The notes beneath the pieces were generated by a model. The model saw nothing but the letters and a program-made list of their open reading frames with translations. It ran no database searches and was not told the DNA's origin. Of a stretch of 5,013 bases of DNA, positions 1 to 5,013 are shown one piece after another. A program made the translations under genes and the position numbers. Within the stretch, counting starts at the first letter, position 1. Every line of letters starts with the position of its first letter. This DNA is from Tardiphaga sp. (lineage in GTDB: Bacteria > Pseudomonadota > Alphaproteobacteria > Rhizobiales > Xanthobacteraceae): NCBI GenBank assembly GCA_028290765.1, contig JAQGJF010000251.1:1-5013 (forward strand). Reading direction: 5' to 3'.

Positions 1-1071
1 CGCCATGAGAACGAGTCCGACGCGTGTGCCGGCTTCCTTCGGCGAGAAATATTCGCGCACAATGATGCCGTAGCTCGGCACGATGCCGCCCTGGAACAGG
101 CCGAACATCGCCGAGATGATGTAGAGCGAGGAGAGGCTGTCGAAGAACAAATAGAACAGCAGCGCAAAGCCCTGCGCCACCGATCCGATCAGGAGCGTGC
201 GAACGCCGCCGATGCGGTCGGCGAGGAAACCCGAACCGATCCGGCTGACGATGCCGAACCCGAGCATCAGCGACAGCATCTCGGCGCCGTGCGCCACGCC
301 GTAGCCGAGGTCGCCGCAATAGGCGACGATGTGAACCTGCGGCATCGCCATCGCCACGCAGCAGGCGATGCTGGCGATCGACAGCAGGACCGTGAGCGTG
401 TTGGTACTGACCTGCAGGTCGATCCGCGGCGGCGGCTCGTTGACATGGCTTCGCCGCGTCGCCGCGCCCATCTGCATCCGCAGGATCGTCAGCACGATCA
501 CCATCGCTGCGGCGCTGCCGAGGCCGACCGCGATATGGGTCGGTCGCCAGCCGAAGGATTGCATTCCCCAATTGACCAGCGGCGGCCAGATCGTGCCGCC
601 GATATAATTGCCGCTGGCGGCGATGGTGACGGCGATGCCGCGCCGGTGCTCGAACCAGTGCGAGGCCTCGGCCATCAAGGGCCCGAACGTCGCCGAGGAG
701 CCTGCGCCGATGGCGAAATGCACCAGCGTGAATTGCCACATGCTGGTGGCGTAGCCGGCGCCGACATAGCCGAGCGCGACCAGCCCGATCCCCATGCCGA
801 TCGCGGTGACGATGCCGAAGCGGTCGGTCAGCTTTCCGGTCACGACGCCGCCGAGACCGAAGCCGATCATCACGAACGTAAAGGCCAGCGAGGCCGCGCC
901 CCGCGTCGCTCCAAATTCGCCTTGCACCATCGGCAGGGCGACCACGACGGACCACATGCCGACGCTGCCAATCGAGCCGATGACCAGGGCAAGCGCGAGT
1001 CTCACCCATGCCTGACGTGAGTCAGGGACGAAGCGCGCCGAATCCTGGGCTTGAGGGGAGGTTGCGTCCAC
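1..1071 (-). CDS. MFS transporter, 3'-truncated by the window edge
   Basis: This is a major facilitator superfamily permease of the inner membrane. I read it from the reverse complement; 357 codons are visible and the frame is still open at base 1. The chosen start is a GTG at 1071-1069, the first start codon after an in-frame TGA upstream. No clear Shine-Dalgarno precedes it, so a later start is possible, for example the GTG that gives the V of QAWVRLALAL. About ten hydrophobic segments are visible, starting near residue 26, and an eleventh begins near 350. The MFS motif A appears after TM2 as GKLTDRFG (79-86) and recurs in the second half as GFLADRIGG (281-289), as expected from the internal duplication of 12-TM MFS proteins. 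A polar linker lies near 200-225. The N-terminal pattern and the EYFSPKEAGTRVG segment near residue 340 resemble the oxalate/formate antiporter and monocarboxylate transporter branch. The substrate cannot be told. It is transcribed divergently from flhA and has no evident link to motility. Confidence 0.9.
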   Translation of the reverse strand, partial: MDATSPQAQDSARFVPDSRQAWVRLALALVIGSIGSVGMWSVVVALPMVQGEFGATRGAASLAFTFVMIGFGLGGVVTGKLTDRFGIVTAIGMGIGLVALGYVGAGYATSMWQFTLVHFAIGAGSSATFGPLMAEASHWFEHRRGIAVTIAASGNYIGGTIWPPLVNWGMQSFGWRPTHIAVGLGSAAAMVIVLTILRMQMGAATRRSHVNEPPPRIDLQVSTNTLTVLLSIASIACCVAMAMPQVHIVAYCGDLGYGVAHGAEMLSLMLGFGIVSRIGSGFLADRIGGVRTLLIGSVAQGFALLFYLFFDSLSSLYIISAMFGLFQGGIVPSYGIIVREYFSPKEAGTRVGLVLMA

Positions 1072-1118
1072 GCCGCAACTTCGTCGGCCGGTGCTTCGGG
1101 GTCAAGCGGCATGATGAA

Positions 1119-1147
1119 ATATTAGGCATGCAGAAGCACTGCGATAA
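1119..1147 (-). promoter_or_regulatory. Weak sigma-70-like promoter candidate for the MFS gene
   Basis: On the minus strand, TAATAT (plus bases 1124-1119) fits a -10 element, and TTATCG lies 17 bases upstream (1147-1142) as a poor -35. This would start transcription near 1112, about 40 bases before the GTG start. Only the -10 is convincing, and alphaproteobacterial promoters are hard to call by eye. Confidence 0.25.
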
Positions 1148-1179
1148 AACGTCCTGAGCCCGCCCGGAGGGAACCACCG

Positions 1180-1196
1180 TTAACTCTTTGCTAACC
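1180..1196 (+). promoter_or_regulatory. CtrA-like binding site upstream of flhA
   Basis: The sequence shows TTAA (1180-1183), seven bases, then CTAACC (1191-1196). The CtrA consensus known from Caulobacter and other alphaproteobacteria is TTAA-N7-TTAA, so this differs at one base. The second half-site reads CTAACCAT, close to the TTAACCAT form also seen in CtrA targets. CtrA controls early flagellar genes in Caulobacter, including flhA (formerly flbF), so the location makes biological sense. If the box overlaps the -35 region, transcription of flhA would start near 1220. That site and timing are inference. Confidence 0.5.
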
Positions 1197-1200
1197 ATAA

Positions 1201-1221
1201 ACTGGGCAAAATTTGCCCAGT
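1201..1221. repeat. Perfect palindrome (10-bp arms) between the MFS gene and flhA
   Basis: The left arm ACTGGGCAAA (1201-1210) and right arm TTTGCCCAGT (1212-1221) are perfect reverse complements around a single central A. It begins four bases after the CtrA-like box, where an operator would overlap the flhA start region. A one-base centre favours a DNA-level site for a dimeric regulator over a hairpin, though an RNA stem with a slightly larger loop could form. It is not followed by a T-run, so it is not an intrinsic terminator. The binding protein is unknown. Confidence 0.7.
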
Positions 1222-1364
1222 GAAGTCGAGTGTCGTTGGCCGCGTAGAACGGGGGAAAGCCCGTGGACGCAAGCGCAGTGCCTCACTTTCGAAACGGTGG
1301 CCCTTCGGCCGCCGCGCAGACGTTTGGCACCCGTGAGCGACATTCGCGGGGGGAAGCGGCAACG

Positions 1365-3491
1365 ATGACGGACGTAACGGCGGGGCAGGGCGGAGCGGTA
1401 TCGGGATTTCCCAGCCTCGGAGAGATCGGCCGGATCCTCAAGCGCGGCGATCTCGCGCTGGCATTCGGCATCCTGACCATCCTGGTCGTGCTGATCCTGC
1501 CGCTGCCCTCGATCATCCTCGATCTGTTTCTCGCCATCTCGATCACGCTGTCGATCCTGATCCTGATGACCTCGCTGTTCATCCAGGCGCCGCTGGAATT
1601 CTCGGCGTTCCCGACCATCCTCCTGATCTCGACGATGTTGCGGCTGTCGCTCAACCTCGCCTCCACCCGCCTGATCCTGTCGCACGGCCATGAGGGCTCG
1701 GCGGCTGCCGGCCACGTCATCGAGGCGTTCGGCAATTTCGTGATGGGCGGCAATTTCGTCATCGGCATCATCGTCTTCGCCATCCTGGTGATCGTGAACT
1801 TCGTCGTCATCACCAAGGGCTCCGGCCGTATCGCCGAAGTCGCGGCGCGCTTCCACCTCGACGCCATGCCCGGCAAGCAGATGGCGATCGACGCCGATCT
1901 TTCCGCCGGCCTGATCGACGAAGCCACCGCCAAGGAGCGCCGCAAGGCGCTGGAGGACGAAAGCGGCTTCTTCGGTGCCATGGACGGTGCCTCGAAATTC
2001 GTGCGCGGTGACGCGGTCGCCGGCCTGCTCGTGGTATTCATCAACGTCATCGGCGGCATCATCATCGGCGTCGCCCAGCAGGGCCTCGGTTTTGGCGAGG
2101 CCGCCCGTTCCTACACGCTGCTCACCGTCGGCGACGGCCTGGTCACCCAGATCCCGGCGCTGATCGTGTCGACCGCGGCGGGCCTTCTGGTTTCCAAGGC
2201 GGGTGTCAGCGGCGCTGCCGACAAGGCGCTGATGAAGCAGCTCTCCGGCTATCCGCAGGCGGCGGGGATGTCGGCGGGCGTGATGCTGGTGCTGGCGATG
2301 CTGCCCGGCATTCCGATGGTGCCGTTCCTGCTGCTGGGCGGCGGTGCCGCCTACCTGGCGTTTTCGTCGCGCAAGAAGCAGAAGACCGTCGCCGTCGAGA
2401 AGGCGACCGCAGCGGCGGCGCCGGCAGCTGCGGCCGCCGCCGCGGCGGCGGCGGAAGAGCCGATCTCGGCGGCGCTCAAGATCGACGATCTCAAGATCGA
2501 GCTGGGTTACGCGCTGCTGCCGCTGGTCAACGGGCCCGACGGCACCGACCGTCTGACCGAGCAGATCAAGGCGCTGCGCCGTTCGCTCGCGGTCGAGATG
2601 GGTTTCGTGATGCCGGCGGTCCGCATCCTCGACAATGTGCAGCTGGAGGCGAATACCTACATCATCAAGATCAAGGAGGTCGATGCCGGCTCCGGCCGGA
2701 TCTGGCCGAACCAGTTCATGGTCATGGATCCCGGCGGCAATCAGGTCTCGGTGCCCGGCATCCACACCACCGAGCCGACCTTCGGGCTGCCGGCGACCTG
2801 GGTCGATTCCGCCCTGAAGGAAGAAGCGACGCTGAAGGGCTACACCGTCGTCGATGCGGCGACCGTGCTCTCGACCCACCTGACCGAGCTGCTCAAAGGC
2901 AACATGTCGGACCTGTTGTCCTATGGCGAAGTGCAGAAACTGCTGAAGGATCTGCCGAAGGAGCAGGGCGAATTGACCAAGGATATCGTGCCGTCGCAGA
3001 TCACCGTGTCGGGCATCCAGCGCGTGCTGCAACTGTTGCTGGCCGAGCGGATTTCGGTCCGCGACCTGTCGACCATCCTCGAAGGCATCGCCGACGCGCT
3101 GGCGTTCTCGCGCAATCCGGCGACGGTGGTCGAGCATGTCCGCGCCCGCCTGGCGCGCCAGATCTGCGCCCAGAACACCTCGATGAACGGCTATCTGCCG
3201 CTGATCGCGCTGTCGGCCAAATGGGAGCAGGCCTTTGCCGAGTCGATCGTCGGGCAGGGCGACGAGCGCAGCCTCGCGATGCAGCCGTCAAAACTGTCCG
3301 AGTTCATGATCACGGTTCGAGACCGCTTCGAGCAGGCGGCGCGGGAAGGCGAAGCGCCGGTGCTGGTGACGTCGGCGGCGATCCGGCCGTTCGTCCGCTC
3401 GCTGGTCGAGCGCTTCAGGTCGCAAACGACCGTTTTGTCGCAGGCTGAAATTCATCCGCGCGCCCGGCTGAAGACGGTCGGCAGCGTTTAG
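1365..3491 (+). CDS. flhA: Flagellar biosynthesis protein FlhA (export gate)
   Basis: FlhA is the large integral-membrane subunit of the flagellar type III export gate. It forms a nonameric ring that receives substrate-chaperone complexes and couples export to the proton motive force. The 708-residue product has about eight hydrophobic segments in 28-335, then a linker and the cytoplasmic domain (366-708). The family signature is intact: the charged loop after TM4 runs from SGRIAEVAARF (153-163) through PGKQMAIDADL (169-179) to GAMDGASKFVRGD (204-216). R155, R162, D166 and D216 align with Salmonella R147, R154, D158 and D208, the conserved charged residues needed for export. In the chaperone-docking dimple, F473 and T504 match Salmonella F459 and T490, while D456 is E470 here. 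A poly-alanine stretch (348-363) sits in the linker. ATG 1365 was chosen because the protein then has typical length and G-rich sequence (1348-1356) precedes it; an in-frame GTG at 1263 would add 34 low-conservation residues. No other flagellar gene lies in the window. Confidence 0.97.
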   Translation: MTDVTAGQGGAVSGFPSLGEIGRILKRGDLALAFGILTILVVLILPLPSIILDLFLAISITLSILILMTSLFIQAPLEFSAFPTILLISTMLRLSLNLASTRLILSHGHEGSAAAGHVIEAFGNFVMGGNFVIGIIVFAILVIVNFVVITKGSGRIAEVAARFHLDAMPGKQMAIDADLSAGLIDEATAKERRKALEDESGFFGAMDGASKFVRGDAVAGLLVVFINVIGGIIIGVAQQGLGFGEAARSYTLLTVGDGLVTQIPALIVSTAAGLLVSKAGVSGAADKALMKQLSGYPQAAGMSAGVMLVLAMLPGIPMVPFLLLGGGAAYLAFSSRKKQKTVAVEKATAAAAPAAAAAAAAAAEEPISAALKIDDLKIELGYALLPLVNGPDGTDRLTEQIKALRRSLAVEMGFVMPAVRILDNVQLEANTYIIKIKEVDAGSGRIWPNQFMVMDPGGNQVSVPGIHTTEPTFGLPATWVDSALKEEATLKGYTVVDAATVLSTHLTELLKGNMSDLLSYGEVQKLLKDLPKEQGELTKDIVPSQITVSGIQRVLQLLLAERISVRDLSTILEGIADALAFSRNPATVVEHVRARLARQICAQNTSMNGYLPLIALSAKWEQAFAESIVGQGDERSLAMQPSKLSEFMITVRDRFEQAAREGEAPVLVTSAAIRPFVRSLVERFRSQTTVLSQAEIHPRARLKTVGSV
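2403..2453 (+). repeat. GC-rich GCN codon run encoding a poly-alanine linker in FlhA
   Basis: Codons 347-363 of flhA encode almost only alanine, interrupted by one threonine and one proline, using mixed GCG, GCA, GCC and GCT codons. The run lies between the last membrane helix and the first globular part of the cytoplasmic domain, where the FlhA linker tolerates length change. Mixed codons argue against recent slippage of a pure triplet repeat, although the central GCCGCCGCCGCGGCGGCGGCG part is nearly pure and is itself self-complementary. Confidence 0.85.
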
Positions 3492-3567
3492 CTGGCGACC
3501 CTGTACCCGTTGAAATTGCTGCGGCTTTTTGAACACAGCCAAGCGTTTTATCGCCCGGTGAGATTTT

Positions 3568-3585
3568 CGAGGGTAAATACCCTCG
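3568..3585. repeat. 18-bp perfect palindrome downstream of flhA
   Basis: CGAGGGTA (3568-3575) and TACCCTCG (3578-3585) are perfect reverse complements separated by AA. As RNA the two-base gap would open to a four-base loop and leave a 7-bp stem. No U-run follows, so it is a poor Rho-independent terminator. It could stabilise the flhA 3' end or be a protein-binding site. Confidence 0.7.
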
Positions 3586-3600
3586 CTCGCGGGTTGATTG

Positions 3601-3635
3601 TATAAGATATTGATTTTATTTATAAATATCTTATA
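3601..3635. repeat. AT-rich inverted repeat (11-bp arms)
   Basis: TATAAGATATT (3601-3611) and AATATCTTATA (3625-3635) are perfect reverse complements around a 13-base spacer made almost only of A and T. Only three of the 35 bases are G or C, in surroundings that are otherwise GC-rich. Possible roles are a nucleoid-protein (IHF or H-NS-like) site, an operator, or a 3'-end stem for the flhA transcript. The sequence alone does not decide between them. Confidence 0.7.
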
Positions 3636-3704
3636 AGGTGAGTGGGGTCTGGTCGGAAACTCGCGGGCGTTCACGTCTTATCACTGCCTTGTGATCGCCC
3701 CTTT

Positions 3705-3730
3705 GGAACCAAAAGCCGAATCCCTACGTT
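3705..3730 (+). promoter_or_regulatory. EcfG (general stress response) promoter
   Basis: GGAAC (3705-3709) and CGTT (3727-3730) are separated by 17 bases. This matches the GGAAC-N16/17-CGTT promoter recognised by the alphaproteobacterial general stress sigma factor EcfG, which is released through the PhyR/NepR partner switch. The expected transcription start is about 6-9 bases after CGTT, near 3737, giving a leader of roughly 75 bases before the ATG at 3811. The promoter faces the small membrane-protein gene and no other gene, which supports assigning it there. Confidence 0.75.
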
Positions 3731-3750
3731 CCCTGCATTGAGATGTTGAA

Positions 3751-3801
3751 CCTGCCGGCAAATCTAAGCGACGAATTTGCAAAGGCAGCTTAGACGGCAG
3801 G
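3751..3801 (+). promoter_or_regulatory. Foldable 5' leader partly covering the Shine-Dalgarno site
   Basis: CCTGCCG (3751-3757) is the reverse complement of CGGCAGG (3795-3801), and TCTAAGC (3763-3769) is the reverse complement of GCTTAGA (3788-3794). On the right side the two arms are adjacent. On the left they are separated by GCAAA (3758-3762), which would be a five-base bulge, and the loop is 18 bases. A competing pairing exists between GCAAAT (3758-3763) and ATTTGC (3775-3780). The outer arm includes the first three bases of the AGGAGG ribosome-binding site (3799-3804). The pairing is seen in the sequence; a role in translational control is inference. Confidence 0.55.
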
Positions 3802-3804
3802 AGG
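3799..3804 (+). promoter_or_regulatory. Strong Shine-Dalgarno site of the small membrane-protein gene
   Basis: AGGAGG lies six bases before the ATG at 3811, which is good spacing for a start. It favours this ATG over the second in-frame ATG (residue 11), and its left half lies in the leader stem. Confidence 0.85.
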
Positions 3805-3810
3805 GCTTCC

Positions 3811-4011
3811 ATGAACCATTCGATTTACAGTGCCGATCGCATGACCCACCTCAAGATTGTGGTCGTTGCGCTCGTGGCCGGGATCGCGGTGGCCGGGTTC
3901 GGCATCTCAGCCCGTATCAATTCCGACGACGGATACACCCAGACGGCGCGCGTGATGAAGGCCGGCAAGCCGGTCGCGGTCACCAACTCGGGCGTTTCAG
4001 TCGTTCGCTAA
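3811..4011 (+). CDS. Small single-span membrane protein, general-stress regulated
   Basis: The gene encodes 66 residues of unknown function. A short basic/polar N-terminus (R10, H13, K15) is followed by one hydrophobic segment, residues 16-32 (starting IVVVALVAG), and a polar tail of about 34 residues rich in V, T and K. This could be a single membrane anchor or an uncleaved signal; a cleavage site after ISA (residue 34) is possible but not strong. From memory, short proteins with this N-terminal pattern recur in Bradyrhizobium; this was not tested. It is a real gene because a strong AGGAGG site, an EcfG-type promoter, a foldable leader and a downstream terminator all frame it. It appears to be transcribed alone. 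A role in the envelope during stress is a guess from promoter and topology only. Confidence 0.85.
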   Translation: MNHSIYSADRMTHLKIVVVALVAGIAVAGFGISARINSDDGYTQTARVMKAGKPVAVTNSGVSVVR

Positions 4012-4022
4012 GGAGACCTTAG
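4008..4022 (+). repeat. Small inverted repeat over the stop codon
   Basis: CTAAGG (4008-4013) and CCTTAG (4017-4022) are perfect reverse complements around AGA, and the left arm contains the TAA stop. It includes a Shine-Dalgarno-like AAGGAG, but no start codon follows at usable distance, so I do not call a downstream gene. Six-base arms could arise by chance. Confidence 0.4.
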
Positions 4023-4122
4023 TTCAAAGCAGTTCCACGAATTCACGCGGCTCTTTAACCAGCCCCCCAAAGTCGCCACGTGAGTACTTGAAGACCCCAC
4101 GACCCCAAGTGGACTACGACGG

Positions 4123-4149
4123 AAAACGCCCGCTCCCCACGGGCGTTTT
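4123..4149. terminator. Intrinsic terminator, likely bidirectional
   Basis: AAAACGCCCG (4123-4132) and CGGGCGTTTT (4140-4149) form a perfect 10-bp stem with a seven-base loop. On the plus strand the T-run continues (TTTTTCTTT), which fits a Rho-independent terminator for the small membrane-protein gene 111 bases after its stop. On the minus strand the A-tract gives a shorter T-run, and the element sits 17 bases past the stop of the anti-sigma gene, so it can serve both convergent units. Confidence 0.9.
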
Positions 4150-4166
4150 TCTTTGGTGGGTGTCCC

Positions 4167-5013
4167 TTACCGCGGCGGCTGGGCCGGCGCCGGCACGGTT
4201 TCGATCAGCTTGCCGGTGAATACGATCGGCCCGGTTGGAGCGCCGGTCGGCGAGCCGCCTTCGGGCTCGGTGGTAACGGCGTAGGTCGCCTTGTTCACGG
4301 TATCGCTGTCGTAGGAGGCGAGCGCCTGCCGGCTGGTGAAATCGTTGCCGCCGATCACGCCAAGCGAGCGCGGGCGCTGCAGCCTGTCCGACACCAGCCA
4401 GAGTTCAAAACTCTTGCCGGTCTCGGGCGTAGCGCCGACCTTGCGGACGGTGAAATTCTTCATGGCCGCATCGACGGTCAGAATGAAGGCCGGCGATGCG
4501 CTGTCCTTCTGCAGCAGCGCGACATATTGCGCCGGGGTCGCCGAAGCGGGCGCCTGAACCTGGACGATACGCGGCGGCGGGGCCTTGGGACGCAGCCCCT
4601 CGGGCAGCAGGTCCGGCCTTGTGACCTGCACCGCGATCAGTGCGATCAGTGCGGCGGCCAGTGCGCTCGTCACCCTCGCGATGCCGCGCCAGCGGCGGAT
4701 CTGCCTGGAAAATTCGACGACGTTGGACGTGTCGGCCGCCGCATCGGGCGCCGCGACCTCGGTGGCAGCCGGTGGCGCCGGCGCCTGCGGAAGCTGCAGC
4801 GGCAATTGCGCCTCGGCAAGTCCGACCGCCGCCTTGATCTTCTCCCAGACCTCGGCGCGGGGTTCGACCGAACCCACCATCTGATTGAGCACGCCGAGTT
4901 TGCGTTCCCAGGCTTCGACCAGCGCTGTGAAATCCTTGTCGACGGACATCATCGTCTCGACCTGCGCGCGCTCCTCGGCGTCGAGGGTGCCGAGCGCGTA
5001 TTCCGCAGCGAGT
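4167..5013 (-). CDS. RskA-type anti-sigma factor, 5'-truncated by the window edge
   Basis: This is a membrane-anchored anti-sigma factor that would hold an ECF sigma factor inactive at the inner membrane until an envelope signal releases it. The frame stays open to the right edge: upstream of the ATG at 4952 it reads LAAEYALGTLDAEERAQVET, the usual N-terminal sigma-binding region of this family, so that internal ATG is not the true start. At least 281 residues are visible. Numbered from the edge, the cytoplasmic anti-sigma domain covers about 1-65 and includes AWERKLG (34-40). An Ala/Pro-rich linker follows, then one membrane helix (111-130), then a periplasmic RskA-like domain with FELWLVSD (202-209), RSLGVIGG, and the hallmark EPEGGSPTGAPTGP (249-262). 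I see no zinc-binding His-x3-Cys-x2-Cys motif in the visible part. The partner ECF sigma gene is expected just beyond base 5013. Nothing suggests it controls EcfG, whose anti-sigma NepR is a different, soluble family. Confidence 0.92.
   Translation of the reverse strand, partial: LAAEYALGTLDAEERAQVETMMSVDKDFTALVEAWERKLGVLNQMVGSVEPRAEVWEKIKAAVGLAEAQLPLQLPQAPAPPAATEVAAPDAAADTSNVVEFSRQIRRWRGIARVTSALAAALIALIAVQVTRPDLLPEGLRPKAPPPRIVQVQAPASATPAQYVALLQKDSASPAFILTVDAAMKNFTVRKVGATPETGKSFELWLVSDRLQRPRSLGVIGGNDFTSRQALASYDSDTVNKATYAVTTEPEGGSPTGAPTGPIVFTGKLIETVPAPAQPPR
4633..4650. repeat. Two tandem copies of a 9-base unit in the anti-sigma membrane helix
   Basis: GCGATCAGT occurs twice in direct succession, and a third copy starts as GCG. 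The unit length is a multiple of three and encodes the repeated Leu-Ile-Ala of the transmembrane helix (LIALIA). It is probably a small in-frame duplication that hydrophobic helices tolerate. Confidence 0.6.

Larger units (their letters stand above)
3492..3810. other. Non-coding region between flhA and the small stress gene
   Basis: I see no gene in these 319 bases. From left to right it holds a palindrome at 3568-3585, an AT-rich inverted repeat at 3601-3635, a weaker split hairpin (GGGCG 3665-3669 with CGCCC 3696-3700, and ATCAC 3680-3684 with GTGAT 3691-3695), an EcfG-type promoter at 3705-3730 and a structured leader from 3751. There is no convincing intrinsic terminator directly after flhA. 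TTGATT (3610-3615) and TATAAG (3632-3637), 16 bases apart, could be a second, sigma-70-like promoter inside the AT-rich repeat, but this is weak. Confidence 0.7.

Noticed and set aside
289..1020. Plus-strand open frame over the MFS gene (243 codons)
   Set aside because: Its translation is low-complexity R/H/D/A-rich, while the opposite strand encodes a clear MFS protein with motif A twice.
1171..1196. Possible second EcfG promoter (GGAAC at 1170-1174) upstream of flhA
   Set aside because: At the required distance the sequence reads TAAC or CTAA rather than CGTT, so only the first half of the motif is present.
1325..1340. TGGCAC-containing sequence resembling a sigma-54 promoter before flhA
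   Set aside because: The GG and GC elements are not ten bases apart and no TTGC -12 element is present. The palindrome at 1201-1221 also resembles sigma-54 halves, but its GG-to-GC spacing is one base short.
1191..3137. Very long open frame antisense to flhA (648 codons)
   Set aside because: It mirrors the flhA coding frame, is dominated by H, R, Q, D and G in a way typical of reverse-complement shadows in GC-rich genes, has no recognisable domain, and FlhA on the other strand is unmistakable.
3288..3674. Minus-strand frame of 128 codons spanning the flhA 3' end and the AT-rich island
   Set aside because: Its C-terminal part is only the shadow of flhA, the N-terminal part crosses two inverted repeats, and it lacks a ribosome-binding site.
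3777..4022. Alternative plus-strand frame of 81 codons overlapping the small membrane-protein gene
   Set aside because: It has no ribosome-binding site, is R/G-rich, and overlaps out of frame with a gene that has a strong AGGAGG, a membrane helix and fitting promoter context.
4012..4122. Possible tiny gene or sRNA between the small gene and the terminator
   Set aside because: The AAGGAG near 4010-4015 has no start codon at usable distance and I see no separate promoter; it reads as the 3' untranslated part of the small gene.

Overview
The window looks like chromosomal DNA from an alphaproteobacterium of the order Hyphomicrobiales, most likely Bradyrhizobium or a close relative. The evidence is the GC-rich coding style with strong G/C preference at third positions, an alphaproteobacterial general-stress (EcfG-type) promoter, a CtrA-like box upstream of a flagellar gene, and protein sequences of bradyrhizobial character. 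The genus is my inference from recall and was not tested by a search.

Layout from left to right. (1) Bases 1-1071, minus strand: the N-terminal 357 residues of a major facilitator superfamily transporter whose C-terminus lies off the left edge. (2) Bases 1072-1364: a divergent control region holding a CtrA-like box, a perfect 10-bp-arm palindrome and a weak minus-strand promoter candidate. (3) Bases 1365-3491, plus strand: a complete flhA, the membrane export-gate subunit of the flagellar type III secretion apparatus. (4) Bases 3492-3810: a 319-base non-coding region with two clean inverted repeats, one in a very AT-rich island, then an EcfG-type stress promoter and a strongly foldable leader. 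(5) Bases 3811-4011, plus strand: a 66-residue single-span membrane protein of unknown function. (6) Bases 4123-4149: an intrinsic terminator placed to serve two convergent transcripts. (7) Bases 4167-5013, minus strand: an RskA-type anti-sigma factor missing its extreme N-terminus at the right edge. Its usual partner, an ECF sigma factor gene, would lie just outside the window.

These genes do not form one operon. They are four separate transcription units: transporter, flagellar export gate, stress-induced small protein, and envelope-signalling anti-sigma factor. I see no mobile element, CRISPR array, tRNA or rRNA, and no strong case for a new multi-gene system. The most interesting part is the unit at 3705-4149. 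There a consensus general-stress promoter precedes a leader whose predicted 7+7 bp stem partly buries the Shine-Dalgarno sequence of a small membrane protein, and the unit ends in a clean terminator.
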